Assembly: GCA_000597885.1 (NCBI GenBank)
Contig: CP004371.1
Span: 2,248,501 to 2,312,500 of the forward strand
Reading direction: 5' to 3'
Length of the DNA stretch: 64,000 nt
Origin: Flammeovirgaceae bacterium 311
GTDB lineage: Bacteria > Bacteroidota > Bacteroidia > Cytophagales > Cyclobacteriaceae
The position numbers and the translations under genes are program-made. The notes under the pieces were generated by a model. The model made no database searches. It had not been told where the DNA came from and saw only the letters and a list, made by a program, of their open reading frames with translations. Positions 46,865-57,544 of the stretch are shown here, piece after piece; position 1 is the first letter of the stretch, and every line of letters starts with the position of its first letter.

Positions 46865-48934
46865 ATGGATGTACGGCAATTGTTGTGGGGAGCCTCTCCC
46901 TGGTGGATTTTGGTGTGCCTGCTGGCAGGCTTGCTCTATGCCGGTTTACTCTATAGCCGTACCCCAACCCTCTGGAACCGTACTACCAACTGGGGGCTGT
47001 TTGCACTGCGCTTTGTACTGGCCAGTTTAGTTTGTCTGCTGCTGCTGGAGCCCTTCCTGCGACAGCTCACCCGCCACGTAGAGGAGCCCATTTACCTGGT
47101 GGCCATTGATAACAGCCTATCCGTACCGGAAGGAGGTGGGGCAACCGAAGCATCCCTGCGGCAAACCATCAGCCGGCTGCAGCAGGAACTGGAGGGGAAA
47201 GGCCGGGTAGAGCTTCGCACCCTCAACGGAGAGATTCCCCAGCCCGACAGCCTGAGTTTTACTGCCCAAACCACCAACCTTAGCAATCTGCTGACAGGCG
47301 TACGTTCTGATTATGAAAACCGGAACCTGGCGGGCGTGGTGCTGCTTTCCGATGGAATTTATAACCAGGGTATTTCACCTGCCTATGTGCCTTACCCTTT
47401 CCCCATCTATAGCCTGGGCCTGGGCGATACACTGCCTAAAACAGATGTAAACCTAAAAAACCTGTACTATAACAAAGTAGCTTACCAGGGCAACCAGTTC
47501 AGGGTGCGGGCAGAAATAACCCAGAACGGCTATGAAAACCAGCCCCTCACCCTTACCGTAAAGCGTGGTAGCAGGGTGCTGCAGCAAAAGTCAATCCGTT
47601 TTGCACAGGGCGCTTCCCTGCTGGAAGAGGAAGTAGTACTCGATGCCGATGAAGCAGGCCTGCAGCATTATGTATTTGAGGTGAGCGGTGCCACCAGTGA
47701 GTATACCCTGAAAAATAACACGCGCCATGCCTATATAGAGGTAATAGAAGGCCGCGAAAAAATACTGATTGTAGCCAGCAGCCCCCATCCTGATATTACA
47801 GCACTGCGCAGGGCCATCGAAAAAAATAAAAATTACCAGAGCTTTTTATACATCCCGGGTATCTCTGATTATGAGGAAGAAACCTTTGACCTGGTGATCC
47901 TGCACGGCTTACCCGGCGGGCGCAACATTCCTCAAATGGAGCAGATCCTGAAAAATGCCAGGGCCCGCTGGTATATTGTAAGTGCACAAACCGACCTGCG
48001 TGCATTCAACCAGCAGCAGGAGCTGGTGCAGATACAGGGCCTCCAGCGTGAATTCGATGAAGTATTCCCGCTCCTGAATGGCAACTTCGATCTGTTTACC
48101 TATTCCGGCGACTACCGCCGCAACATAGCAGCTTATCCGCCCGTGCAGGTACCATTTGGGCGTATACAGCTGGCTGGCTGGGGCAGGGTGCTGCTGCAGC
48201 AACGCGTGGGCCGTGTAGATACTGACAAGCCCCTGCTGATCATAGGTGTTCAGGAAGAAAAGAAAACTGCCGTAATGCTGGGCGAAGGCATGTGGCAATG
48301 GCGTTTACAGGAGTTTGCCGCTACTGAAGACTTCAAAGCTTTTGATGAACTGGTGCTGAAAACCGTACAATTACTCTCCGCCCGCGACGACCGCCGCCGC
48401 TTTAAGGTGTACCCGCTGGAGGAAGAAGTGCTGGATACCGAGGGTGTTACTTTTGAAACAGAAGTATATAACCAGGCCTATGAACGCATCTGGGGGCAAA
48501 CCGTAAACCTGCTGATTACAGACGAAGGTGGCAAGCAATACCGCTACAGCTACCAGAATACCCGTAACAACCCCCGCTACTCGGTACAGAACCTTCCGGC
48601 CGGGATCTATCAGTATAGGGCTGCTACTGCATTGAACGGCGAAAACCACACCGCCACAGGCCGTTTCAGTGTACAGAACCTGCAGCTTGAGTCGCTGGAG
48701 TTAACGGCAAACCATAACCTGCTGCGCAACATCTCAGATAAAACCGGCGGGCAGTACTATCATTATCAGCAGGAGGATAACCTGATTCAACAACTGAAGG
48801 AGCTGGAGGCTAAAAATGTTATTACTGCAGATGAGGCTTACGAATCGGTGCTGAACCTGGAGTGGCTCCTGGTGCTGATACTCTTATTGATCAGTGCAGA
48901 GTGGTTTGTCAGAAAGTACAATGGCGGATATTAG
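46865..48934 (+). CDS. BatA-like membrane protein with von Willebrand-type domain
   Basis: A 689-residue protein: two N-terminal membrane helices (about 12-30 and 45-63), a VWA-like domain with the metal-site motif DxSxS at residues 82-86 (IDNSLSV) and LLSDGIYN, a central region including VILHGLPG that resembles the glutamine-amidotransferase-like domains of this group, Ig-like parts (PAGIYQYRA), and a C-terminal helix at about 663-680. It is probably an inner-membrane protein with a large periplasmic part. AAGGAG lies 11 bases before the ATG. The function is unknown. Confidence 0.75.
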   Translation: MDVRQLLWGASPWWILVCLLAGLLYAGLLYSRTPTLWNRTTNWGLFALRFVLASLVCLLLLEPFLRQLTRHVEEPIYLVAIDNSLSVPEGGGATEASLRQTISRLQQELEGKGRVELRTLNGEIPQPDSLSFTAQTTNLSNLLTGVRSDYENRNLAGVVLLSDGIYNQGISPAYVPYPFPIYSLGLGDTLPKTDVNLKNLYYNKVAYQGNQFRVRAEITQNGYENQPLTLTVKRGSRVLQQKSIRFAQGASLLEEEVVLDADEAGLQHYVFEVSGATSEYTLKNNTRHAYIEVIEGREKILIVASSPHPDITALRRAIEKNKNYQSFLYIPGISDYEEETFDLVILHGLPGGRNIPQMEQILKNARARWYIVSAQTDLRAFNQQQELVQIQGLQREFDEVFPLLNGNFDLFTYSGDYRRNIAAYPPVQVPFGRIQLAGWGRVLLQQRVGRVDTDKPLLIIGVQEEKKTAVMLGEGMWQWRLQEFAATEDFKAFDELVLKTVQLLSARDDRRRFKVYPLEEEVLDTEGVTFETEVYNQAYERIWGQTVNLLITDEGGKQYRYSYQNTRNNPRYSVQNLPAGIYQYRAATALNGENHTATGRFSVQNLQLESLELTANHNLLRNISDKTGGQYYHYQQEDNLIQQLKELEAKNVITADEAYESVLNLEWLLVLILLLISAEWFVRKYNGGY

Positions 48935-49069
48935 TTAAAGGGGTAATTTCTGTTTTGAGACGATTTTAAGTAGCTTAGGCCAGTGTTCTTTGTTTACACC
49001 TGCTCCCGTCCCGGAGTCAGGCAGCCGGACAAAGGCCAATTTTACAGCTATTTACCTGAACCTATCTTT

Positions 49070-50827
49070 ATGCAGCGATCCTTTTTTTTCCTGCTAAACC
49101 TGCTACTGCTTACCTCTTACTGCTTTGCGCAAACGCCGGTCACCATCAGTGGTACCATCAGGGGCAATCAGCAGGACTCCATCTCACTTGGCACCACAAC
49201 AGTGGCCATCGCCCCCAATGGGTCTTTCATCTTTAAACCCCTGCTGGAGAAGCCACAGTACCAGAAACTCCACTACAACGAGCAAGAAGTAGAACTCTAC
49301 CTGGAACCGGGCAAAAGCCTGCTCTTGTCGTTCGAGGGTGATGCATTTTCCCAAAGCTTAAGGTTTAGCGGAGAACTGGCTATTGTCAATGACTACCTGC
49401 GCCGGCAGGAAAAGACCAACCAGGAGCTACAGCAATGGGTAACCCAGCACTGGGGCGCTATGTTCTCTAAGCAGGAACCTGAGTTTATTGCTACACTGGA
49501 TTCTATCCGCAGCCTTTTTTTAGAACCGCTCAACGATTTACTCTACAAAGACCGCAGCCTTCACCCCTGGTTTCTTACCCAGCAACGCGCTGATCTAACC
49601 TATCCCTTTGATCGCTGGCTGCTCTCCTATCCGGAAATCCATCGCCGCTATACGGGTGAAAGCGTGCAGCTAAGCCCTAAATCAGAGGCACATCTCTATA
49701 AGGCCGATCTGAATGATTCCAGGTTGCTGGAGTTCGACAGCTACAAAGATTTTGTAAGGGACTACCTCTACCAGATTGTTCAGAAGGAATTTTTAGCTGT
49801 GGCAGATAAAAAAGGTATGGACAACAAATGGCTGTACGCTGCCTTTAAAACAGTGCCACGTGTTATAAAAAACAAACCGGTGCAGGAATTCTGGCTGTAT
49901 GATTATATGCACCGTCACCTGGAAGACTATGGCACCAAAAACCTGGATAGCCTCTACTCCGCTTTCAATGCCCGGGTTAGGAATCCTGCCTATCGCAAAA
50001 CAGTACAGGAACTTTACGAACAGCAGGTACAGGCCCGCGAAAAAGTAATCAGCAGGGTGTACCACGAAGTTGATGGCCACAAGCTGCTGGCCTTTATAAG
50101 CCTGCCGGAAAATTTCAAAAAAGGTGAGCAAAGGCCTGCCATGGTGTATGTACATGGCGGCAGCGGCAATATGGGCAAGCCCGACTGGCACTTTGGTCCT
50201 TCTCCCTACGGCTTTGTAAACATTGCGGTAGAATACAGGCTGCGCGACCGCCAGGGCACCCTGCCTCCCGAACAGGCAACAGATATCAGGGCTTTTTTCC
50301 GCTGGCTGCGCCAGCATGCCGGTGAGCTGGGGGTAGATACCAGCCGTATTGTAGCATCGGGCAATTCCAACGGAGGCTTTTTGCTGCTGAATGCGACCAT
50401 GGCACCGGGTATAGAAGACCTGAAGCTGCAGGCATCTGCTGCCGAAACTGCCCCCGACGCCCGGAAAGGCCTGCGCATCAGTCATGCACCCAATGCCATT
50501 ATTTTACAGGCTGCCGGTTTCGATGCGGCAGTAAACAACTGGTGGAACAAATACATACCCGATCAGGCAGTGGTGCAGCAGCACTCTCCTACCGAACATG
50601 TGCGCTCCGGCTTACCACCCATGCTGGTCATCCACGGCACCAGCGATCAGTCAGTACCCTACCATACTGCCGAAGCCTTTGTGGAGAAAATGAAGGCTGC
50701 CGGTAATCCAATCGAATTCCTGCCGCTGCAGGGCAGCCCTCATCCTTTTTGGGCAATTCCTTATTTCAATAATCAGGCAAAAGCAAAACAAGAGGAGTGG
50801 CTTCGCATGTTAGGTTATATCAGGTAG
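49070..50827 (+). CDS. Secreted alpha/beta-hydrolase, S9-like peptidase or esterase
   Basis: A 585-residue protein. The ATG at 49070 gives a clean signal peptide (MQRSFFFLLNLLLLTSYCFAQ); a longer frame upstream adds 29 residues that hide it. Residues 22-100 look like a small beta domain, 100-330 are helical and unassigned. From 330 on is an alpha/beta-hydrolase with HGG at 362-364, nucleophile Ser433 in GNSNGG, Asp526 in HGTSD and His558 in SPHPFW. The triad suggests a prolyl-oligopeptidase-like peptidase or an esterase. It is probably periplasmic. Confidence 0.8.
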   Translation: MQRSFFFLLNLLLLTSYCFAQTPVTISGTIRGNQQDSISLGTTTVAIAPNGSFIFKPLLEKPQYQKLHYNEQEVELYLEPGKSLLLSFEGDAFSQSLRFSGELAIVNDYLRRQEKTNQELQQWVTQHWGAMFSKQEPEFIATLDSIRSLFLEPLNDLLYKDRSLHPWFLTQQRADLTYPFDRWLLSYPEIHRRYTGESVQLSPKSEAHLYKADLNDSRLLEFDSYKDFVRDYLYQIVQKEFLAVADKKGMDNKWLYAAFKTVPRVIKNKPVQEFWLYDYMHRHLEDYGTKNLDSLYSAFNARVRNPAYRKTVQELYEQQVQAREKVISRVYHEVDGHKLLAFISLPENFKKGEQRPAMVYVHGGSGNMGKPDWHFGPSPYGFVNIAVEYRLRDRQGTLPPEQATDIRAFFRWLRQHAGELGVDTSRIVASGNSNGGFLLLNATMAPGIEDLKLQASAAETAPDARKGLRISHAPNAIILQAAGFDAAVNNWWNKYIPDQAVVQQHSPTEHVRSGLPPMLVIHGTSDQSVPYHTAEAFVEKMKAAGNPIEFLPLQGSPHPFWAIPYFNNQAKAKQEEWLRMLGYIR

Positions 50828-50949
50828 TAGCGCAGTGCTTATTTTATACCTGCCCACACATTTGCCGAAGAGACAGGCCACAGAAGTAAGGGCATAGCAC
50901 AAACGCAGCTATCTGCTTAATGATTAACCAAGCAAATACTTATCTAGAA

Positions 50950-51936
50950 ATGGAATACAGACAATTAGGGAAAACAGGTTTTAAAGTTTCGGAGGTTTCA
51001 CTGGGTACCTGGCAGGTAGGTGGCCGCTGGGGTGATCCTTTTAACGATAAAACTGCCGAGCACATTATTAATACGGCCATTGATGCCGGGGTTAATTTTA
51101 TAGATACTGCCGATGTATACAGTGATGGCCAGAGCGAAGCTGCCGTGGCCAGGGTGGTAAAGAACAGGAAGGAAGAGGTTTTTGTAGCTACTAAATGCGG
51201 CCGCCAGATACAGCCCCATACACCAGAAGCATATACGGCCAAGCGACTGGCAGGCTATGTAGAGGAAAGCCTCCAGCGCATGAAGCTGGAGACCCTGGAC
51301 CTGGTGCAGCTGCACTGCCCGCCAACAGAAATATACAAAAGACCTGAAATTTTCGAAGCCTTCGACAGGCTGAAGGAGCAGGGTAAGATCCAAAACCTGG
51401 GCGTGAGCGTGGAAATGGTAGATGAGGCCCTGATGGCCATGCAGTACCCCAACGTAACAACGGTGCAGATCATTTTTAATATGTTCAGGCTCAAACCAAT
51501 GGAGGAGTTCTTTGCCAAAGCTAGGGAAAACAACATTGGCATTATTGCGCGGGTACCGCTTGCCAGCGGGCTGCTCACCGGCAAAATGAGCCCACAGACC
51601 AGCTTTGGCCCCGAAGACCACCGCAGCTTTAACCGGAATGGAGAGGCGTTCGACAAAGGAGAAACCTTCTCAGGGGTGGATTTTAACCTGGGCCTGGAAG
51701 CAGTGGAAGAGCTGAAGAAAATATTTCCCGGGCAGGAACCTCTGGCAGCCCTGGCCATTCGCTGGGTGCTGATGTTCCCGGAAGTAAGTACTGTGATCCC
51801 CGGCGCTTCACGGGCAGAACAGGTACGTACCAACATTACTGCCTCTGAATTACCACCGCTCACAGAAAAACAAATGGAGGGCGTAGCACGAGTGTACGAT
51901 AAGTACATTAAGCCATCGGTACATGCCAAGTGGTAA
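50950..51936 (+). CDS. Aldo/keto reductase
   Basis: A 328-residue TIM-barrel oxidoreductase with the family pattern MEYRQLGKTGFKVSEVSLGTW, catalytic-region FIDTADVYSDGQSE (Asp, Tyr), ATKCG (Lys) and VQLHCPP (His), and VIPGAS for NADPH binding near the C-terminus. The upstream Met at 50920 adds ten residues not seen in the family, so the ATG at 50950 is preferred. The substrate is unknown. Confidence 0.92.
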   Translation: MEYRQLGKTGFKVSEVSLGTWQVGGRWGDPFNDKTAEHIINTAIDAGVNFIDTADVYSDGQSEAAVARVVKNRKEEVFVATKCGRQIQPHTPEAYTAKRLAGYVEESLQRMKLETLDLVQLHCPPTEIYKRPEIFEAFDRLKEQGKIQNLGVSVEMVDEALMAMQYPNVTTVQIIFNMFRLKPMEEFFAKARENNIGIIARVPLASGLLTGKMSPQTSFGPEDHRSFNRNGEAFDKGETFSGVDFNLGLEAVEELKKIFPGQEPLAALAIRWVLMFPEVSTVIPGASRAEQVRTNITASELPPLTEKQMEGVARVYDKYIKPSVHAKW

Positions 51937-52042
51937 GCTGTTACAGCATTTAACATAATTTAACATGGCAACGAAGCAGCATTCAGGTGCTGCTTCGTTA
52001 ATTTTTGGGCTTCCAGTCTTAACCCTACCAAAACAGTACCCC

Positions 52043-52585
52043 ATGCTTAATAAAATTTCAATTGTAGTAGCTTCTGCCAATCCGGTTAAAGTAAATGCTG
52101 CCCTTGCCGGTTTTCAGATAATGTTTCCCCAGGCAAGTATCAGCACCAGGTCCATCAGTGCACCATCAGAAGTAAGCGATCAGCCTATGTCTGATGAGGA
52201 AACACTAACAGGCGCCAATAACAGGGCGGCTTATGCCTTTGCAGAGCAGCCCGATGCTGATTTCTGGATTGGGATAGAGGGCGGTGTGCAGCCCCTGCAC
52301 AACGAGCTAACAGCTTTTGCCTGGGTGGTAGTCCGCTCTAGAAGCCAGACAGGCAAAGCCCGTACAGGCACCTTCTTTTTACCCCGTGCGGTTGCCGAGC
52401 TGGTAGAACAGGGTATTGAACTGGGTACTGCCGACGATATGGTTTTTGGCAGCAAAAATTCAAAACAAGCCGGCGGTGCTGTGGGTTTGCTTACAGGGAA
52501 TGCAGTAGACCGCAGGCAGCTGTACGAGCAGGCTGTTGTGCTGGCCCTGGTGCCCTTTAAATGGGAACAGCTGTATAAGGAGTAG
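52043..52585 (+). CDS. yjjX: Inosine/xanthosine triphosphatase (YjjX/DUF84 family)
   Basis: A 180-residue protein with the family start ISIVVASANPVKVNAAL, then SDQPMSDEETLTGANNRA, FWIGIEGGVQ and GTADDMVFG. The family hydrolyses non-canonical purine triphosphates, keeping them out of DNA and RNA. The open frame extends upstream to 51965, but the ATG at 52043 gives the normal length. It lies between two aldo/keto reductase genes. Confidence 0.88.
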   Translation: MLNKISIVVASANPVKVNAALAGFQIMFPQASISTRSISAPSEVSDQPMSDEETLTGANNRAAYAFAEQPDADFWIGIEGGVQPLHNELTAFAWVVVRSRSQTGKARTGTFFLPRAVAELVEQGIELGTADDMVFGSKNSKQAGGAVGLLTGNAVDRRQLYEQAVVLALVPFKWEQLYKE

Positions 52586-52801
52586 TGGTGGGGTGGTTGC
52601 AGGCGTTTAACGGGGTGCTCCACCGATAGCCAGCCCTTTTTAATAATTTATTGGAAATTATACCCCATCATTGGTTCTATAATTTTTCGTAGATTCGTTA
52701 AATAGACCAGGCTACTTCCACAAACACCCTGAAGCTGCCTCCGCAAAAGAGCTCGTTATTTTATACCATACGTCTGGAAATACTTTTCAGTAAACCCTAT
52801 T

Positions 52802-53698
52802 ATGAAATATAAGACCCTTGGAAAATCTGATCTGAAGGTTAGCGAAGTCAGCTATGGCTGTATGTCTTTAGGAGATGATCATGAAAAAAACACAAAGCTG
52901 CTGCTTGCTGCTGTTGAGCAGGGAATTAACCTTTTTGATACAGCCGATCTTTACGATAAAGGCAATAACGAAATAACCGTTGGCAAAGCCTTCAGGGGTA
53001 TACGGGATCGGGTGATTATTTCCAGTAAAGTGGGCAACCAGTGGAGAAGCGACGGAAGCGGCTGGGACTGGAACCCCCGCAAAGAGTATATCCTGAAAGC
53101 GGTAGAAGATAGCCTGAAGCGACTGCAGACAGATTATATTGATCTTTACCAATTGCATGGTGGCACTATGGAAGATCCCATCGATGAAACCATAGAAGCC
53201 TTTGAGCTACTGCAGCAACAGGGTAAAATCCGTTTCTACGGCATCTCTTCCATCAGGCCAAACGTGATAAAGGAATGGGTAAAACGCTCTAATATTGTAA
53301 GCGTGATGATGCAGTACAGCCTGCTGGACCGCCGCCCGGAAGAGGAGTGTCTGGATGTACTGCAACAGCATTCTATCAGTGTGCTGGCCCGCGGTGCTTA
53401 TGCGAAAGGGTTGTTACTGGGCAAACCTGCAACTGCCTATCTGGATCACTCGGAAGCAGAAGTAGAAAAGGCAGCGAGGGCCATCAGATCGCTGGAAGAT
53501 ACTAACCGTACTGCCGCACAGATAGCAGGCCGTTACGCACTGCATCATCCGGCAGTGGCCTCTGTGGTACTGGGCATCCGCATCCGCAGCCACCTGCACG
53601 ATGCTATAGCTATTTCTCTGGCTAACCCACTCTCCACAGAAGATCTTGAACAGTTAAAGCAAATTGCCAGGCCTATCAAATATGAAGAACACCGGTAG
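52802..53698 (+). CDS. Aldo/keto reductase, second copy
   Basis: A 298-residue aldo/keto reductase: KTLGKSDLKVSEVSYGCMSLG, NLFDTADLYDKGNNE (Asp, Tyr), ISSKVGN (Lys) and LYQLHGG (His), with VVLGIRIRSHL at the cofactor end. It is related to, but clearly different from, the enzyme at 50950 (shorter barrel ends and different substrate loops). The substrate is unknown. GH5 follows after 48 bases on the same strand. Confidence 0.92.
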   Translation: MKYKTLGKSDLKVSEVSYGCMSLGDDHEKNTKLLLAAVEQGINLFDTADLYDKGNNEITVGKAFRGIRDRVIISSKVGNQWRSDGSGWDWNPRKEYILKAVEDSLKRLQTDYIDLYQLHGGTMEDPIDETIEAFELLQQQGKIRFYGISSIRPNVIKEWVKRSNIVSVMMQYSLLDRRPEEECLDVLQQHSISVLARGAYAKGLLLGKPATAYLDHSEAEVEKAARAIRSLEDTNRTAAQIAGRYALHHPAVASVVLGIRIRSHLHDAIAISLANPLSTEDLEQLKQIARPIKYEEHR

Positions 53699-53746
53699 CG
53701 ATAAAAGCCCCACAGGCCAGGCTGCTTTCTACTCCCCCTATCTTGC

Positions 53747-54772
53747 ATGAAAAACATATTCACCCTCACTGCGCTTTTTCTTTGCAGCTTGTGTTTTCCG
53801 GCCTTTGGTCAGAATACCCTGCAGGTAAAAGGTCGCTTCTTATACACCCCTACCGGCGAAAAGGTAATTTTGCGGGGTGTTAACGAAATGTTCATCTGGT
53901 CTGATGATCTTACCGGCGAAAGGACCTATCCTGAAATTGCCAAAACCGGAGCCAATGTGGTACGCATTGTGTGGCTGAGCGATGATGAAAATCCCAGAGG
54001 TACTGCTGCCAGCCTGGATAAGGCCATTACCAACTGTATTGCCGCAGGCATGATACCCATGCCTGAGCTGCATGGCGCCACCGGCAAGTGGGATAAGTTG
54101 CAAAACCAGGTAGACTACTGGGTAAAACCAGAGGTAGTAACGGTATTAAAGAAGCACGAACCCTACCTGCTCCTGAATATTGCCAATGAAGTAGGCGCTC
54201 ATGAAGTAAGCAACGAGCAGTTTCAGGAGGGCTACCAAAAGGCAGTCTCACGCATACGTGCGGCGGGTATTAAGTGCCCCCTGGTGATTGATGCCGCCAG
54301 CTGGGGACAAAGTATTGATATGCTGCAGGCCACCGGCCCCTATCTGATGCAGCAGGATCCTCTCAAAAATCTGCTCTTTTCCGTACACATGTGGTGGACG
54401 GCCCCCGATGGTGCTACAGACAGAATAAAGAAAGAGGTCCATGAATCAGTAGCACAGCAGCTGCCCCTGATCGTAGGTGAATTTGCGCCCATGGGCGTAG
54501 GCTGTGCCGAATCTATCGACTACAAAACTATTATGGAGCAGTGCCAGCAACATGAAATTGGCTGGCTGGCCTGGTCGTGGGGCCTGCAGGACAACGGCGA
54601 CTGCAAGCTGATGGACATGACCAATGACCAGGAACGCGGAAAGTTCAGCGGCTTGTTTGACTGGGGCCTTGAAGTAGCTGTAACTGACCCCAACAGCATC
54701 AAAAACACTTCCCGGCATAGTGAGTATATCAAGGAGTGGAGTAAAAAAGTGGCAAAGCATAAATTTCAGTAA
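53747..54772 (+). CDS. Secreted GH5-family glycoside hydrolase
   Basis: A 341-residue protein with a signal peptide (NIFTLTALFLCSLCFPAFGQ) and a GH5 barrel. The acid/base Glu148 lies in LLNIANEVG and the nucleophile Glu245 in LIVGEFAP; VILRGVN and WLAWSWG are further family marks. The style is near bacterial endo-beta-1,4-mannanases or endoglucanases; the substrate cannot be fixed from sequence. No carbohydrate-binding module, SusCD pair or secretion tail is seen. Confidence 0.85.
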   Translation: MKNIFTLTALFLCSLCFPAFGQNTLQVKGRFLYTPTGEKVILRGVNEMFIWSDDLTGERTYPEIAKTGANVVRIVWLSDDENPRGTAASLDKAITNCIAAGMIPMPELHGATGKWDKLQNQVDYWVKPEVVTVLKKHEPYLLLNIANEVGAHEVSNEQFQEGYQKAVSRIRAAGIKCPLVIDAASWGQSIDMLQATGPYLMQQDPLKNLLFSVHMWWTAPDGATDRIKKEVHESVAQQLPLIVGEFAPMGVGCAESIDYKTIMEQCQQHEIGWLAWSWGLQDNGDCKLMDMTNDQERGKFSGLFDWGLEVAVTDPNSIKNTSRHSEYIKEWSKKVAKHKFQ

Positions 54773-54803
54773 ACGCAGCCCTTGGCTGGCCTGATAAAAA
54801 CAC

Positions 54804-54835
54804 AAAAGCCCGGGGATCTCTCCCCGGGCTTTCTA
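54804..54835. terminator. Bidirectional terminator between GH5 gene and clpC
   Basis: AAAGCCCGGGGA, loop, TCCCCGGGCTTT, with A-run on one side and TTTCT on the other; it lies between convergent genes and can serve both. Confidence 0.85.
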
Positions 54836-54856
54836 TGTCCAGTTGCACTTACGTGA

Positions 54857-57412
54857 TTACTTTTTATCTGAAGAGCCCTTGTCTTCTTCGGCTACAGTCT
54901 CTTTGCGGGAAATGGTCAGGACATCGCCTTCTCCACTGTAATCCGCCAGTAGTACGTCGCCTTCGGTCAGATCGCCTTTCAGGATCTCCTCCGCTACCGG
55001 ATCTTCCAGGTATTTCTGGATGGCACGGTTCAGCGGACGGGCACCATATTGTTGATCATATCCTTTTTCAGACAGGAAGTCTTTCGCCTTTTCGGTCAGC
55101 TCAATGTCGTAGCCGAGTGATTTCATACGGCTAAACAATTTGCCAAGCGAGATGTCGATGATGCGGTGAATATCTTCGCGTCCAAGGGAGTTAAACACGA
55201 TCACATCGTCCAGACGGTTCAGGAACTCAGGGCTAAAGGCTTTGCGCAGGGCATTCTGAATAGTTGATTTCATCAGCTCATCAGAATTCTCGCGGCGGTT
55301 GGAGGTTGCAAAACCTACACCGGCACCAAAGTCCTTCAGGTCGCGCACACCAATGTTAGAGGTCATGATGATAATGGTGTTTCTGAAGTCTACGCGGCGG
55401 CCAAGGCCGTCGGTCAGAATACCATCATCAAGTACCTGCAACAGGAGGTTGAACACATCCGGGTGCGCTTTTTCGATCTCATCGAGCAGCACCACAGAAT
55501 ATGGTTTGCGACGTACCTTCTCGGTTAGCTGGCCACCTTCTTCGTAGCCAACATAGCCGGGAGGCGCTCCTACCAGGCGCGATACAGAGAATTTCTCCAT
55601 ATACTCCGACATATCGATGCGGATCAGCGCCTCATCCTTATCAAACAGGTAGCGGGCCAGTACTTTGGCAAGCTCAGTTTTACCTACACCGGTCGGGCCC
55701 AGGAATACGAAAGAACCAATTGGTTTCTTCGGATCTTTCAGACCAACGCGGGTACGCTGAATGGCTTTCACCAATTTCTTGATTGCCTCGTCCTGGCCGA
55801 TCACGTTTTTCTTCAGCTCTTCGTTCATGCCCAGCAGCTTGGCACCCTCGTTCTGGGCGATACGCTTGGTTGGGATTCCCGTCATCATACCAATTACCTC
55901 GGCCACATCGTCTTCATCAACGGTATAGCGTTTGGTTTTGGTCTCGTCTTCCCAGCGCCTCTTAGCAGAATCGAGCTGCTCCAGCAGTTTTTTCTCTGAA
56001 TCGCGCAGGCGGGCAGCCTCTTCGTATTTCTGGCTTTTCACCACGCGGTTCTTCTCATTCTTGATATCTTCGATCTCGCTTTCCAGCTTCACGATTTCAT
56101 CAGGAACGTGTATGTTATTGATGTGTACACGGGCACCAGCCTCATCGAGCACATCGATGGCTTTATCCGGCAGGAAGCGGTCGCTGATGTAGCGGTCAGA
56201 CAGCTTTACGCAAGCCTGAATTGCCTGGTCGGTATAATTTACGTGGTGGTGTTCCTCGTACTTATCTTTGATGTTGGTCAGGATCTCAACGGTTTCTTCC
56301 ACAGAAGTAGCATCTACCATTACCATCTGGAAACGACGGGCCAGGGCGCCATCTTTCTCGATGTACTGGCGGTACTCATCTAAAGTAGTAGCACCGATGC
56401 ATTGAATTTCGCCACGGGCCAGGGCAGGCTTAAACATGTTGGAGGCATCCAGCGAACCGGAAGCGCCACCGGCACCTACAATGGTGTGCAGCTCATCAAT
56501 GAACAGGATTACGTCTGGTGATTTCTCCAGCTCGTTCATCACTGCTTTCATCCTTTCCTCAAACTGACCGCGATACTTGGTACCGGCCACCAGTGAAGCA
56601 AGGTCCAGGGTTACCACGCGCTTGTTAAACAGCACGCGGCTTACTTTGCGCTGTACAATGCGCAGGGCCAGACCTTCTGCAATGGCGGTTTTACCTACAC
56701 CAGGCTCACCAATCAGAATAGGGTTATTTTTCTTACGGCGGCTCAGGATCTGGGCCACACGCTCAATTTCATCTTCACGACCTACTATTGGGTCGAGTTT
56801 GTTATCTTCGGCCATCTTGGTTAAGTCGCGGCCAAAGTTATCCAGTACAGGCGTACGCGATTTCTCGGCGCCTTTACCAGAACCGGATTCGCTACGGCCC
56901 GAGCCACCACCGCCACCAAAGATGCGTGAGCTGTCGCCCTCGTCATCATCAGTATCGTGGGCAGACATAGGCCCGTCCGACTGGTATTCCAGCATTTCTT
57001 TTACGACGTCGTAACTAACGTCGAATTTTTCTAAGATTTGGGTGGCGATGTTATCTTCATCGCGCAAGATTGACAGCAGTAAATGCTCTGTGCCGATCAG
57101 CTGACTTTTAAAGATCTTAGCCTCCAGGTAAGTGATCTTCAGTACCTTTTCCGACTGACGGGTCAGTGGAATATTGGCAAGATTTTTTACCTGGTGGGTG
57201 GCTGTACCTTTAGTGGCACGTTCTATAGACTGACGCAATTCATCCAGAGACACACCTAGTTTCTTAAGAATGCTGACAGCAACGCCCTCACCCTCACGGA
57301 TCATGCCTAGTAATAAATGTTCAGTTCCTATATAATCATGCCCAAGCCGGAGCGCTTCCTCCCTGCTGAGCGAGATCACTTCTTTGACCCGGTTTGAAAA
57401 TTTTGCTTCCAT
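54857..57412 (-). CDS. clpC: ATP-dependent Clp protease ATPase subunit ClpC
   Basis: An 851-residue Clp/Hsp100 ATPase. Two N-domain repeats are followed by a Gly/Ser-rich linker ([16 protein letters not shown]), the first AAA+ module ([13 protein letters not shown]), a middle domain with a UVR-like motif ([16 protein letters not shown]) that marks ClpC rather than ClpA/ClpB, and the second AAA+ module ([12 protein letters not shown]). It unfolds proteins for ClpP. clpP and the mcsAB genes are not nearby. Confidence 0.96.
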   Translation of the reverse strand: MEAKFSNRVKEVISLSREEALRLGHDYIGTEHLLLGMIREGEGVAVSILKKLGVSLDELRQSIERATKGTATHQVKNLANIPLTRQSEKVLKITYLEAKIFKSQLIGTEHLLLSILRDEDNIATQILEKFDVSYDVVKEMLEYQSDGPMSAHDTDDDEGDSSRIFGGGGGSGRSESGSGKGAEKSRTPVLDNFGRDLTKMAEDNKLDPIVGREDEIERVAQILSRRKKNNPILIGEPGVGKTAIAEGLALRIVQRKVSRVLFNKRVVTLDLASLVAGTKYRGQFEERMKAVMNELEKSPDVILFIDELHTIVGAGGASGSLDASNMFKPALARGEIQCIGATTLDEYRQYIEKDGALARRFQMVMVDATSVEETVEILTNIKDKYEEHHHVNYTDQAIQACVKLSDRYISDRFLPDKAIDVLDEAGARVHINNIHVPDEIVKLESEIEDIKNEKNRVVKSQKYEEAARLRDSEKKLLEQLDSAKRRWEDETKTKRYTVDEDDVAEVIGMMTGIPTKRIAQNEGAKLLGMNEELKKNVIGQDEAIKKLVKAIQRTRVGLKDPKKPIGSFVFLGPTGVGKTELAKVLARYLFDKDEALIRIDMSEYMEKFSVSRLVGAPPGYVGYEEGGQLTEKVRRKPYSVVLLDEIEKAHPDVFNLLLQVLDDGILTDGLGRRVDFRNTIIIMTSNIGVRDLKDFGAGVGFATSNRRENSDELMKSTIQNALRKAFSPEFLNRLDDVIVFNSLGREDIHRIIDISLGKLFSRMKSLGYDIELTEKAKDFLSEKGYDQQYGARPLNRAIQKYLEDPVAEEILKGDLTEGDVLLADYSGEGDVLTISRKETVAEEDKGSSDKK

Positions 57413-57544
57413 ATTATAGTGGCTAACGATTATCTAACGCTGAAAGAGAGGAAATCATACGCTTCTTCTTTAAGGCACTTAGATAATCACCTTTAAGTTA
57501 GTAATTAACTGGTATTTTTAAAACAGATTCCAGTTTTAGAATGT

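Noticed and set aside
48983-49069. Upstream start for the secreted hydrolase
   Set aside because: The 29 extra residues precede a clean signal peptide and would block it.
49793-50485. 230-codon minus-strand ORF
   Set aside because: Antisense to the secreted hydrolase gene, no recognisable features.
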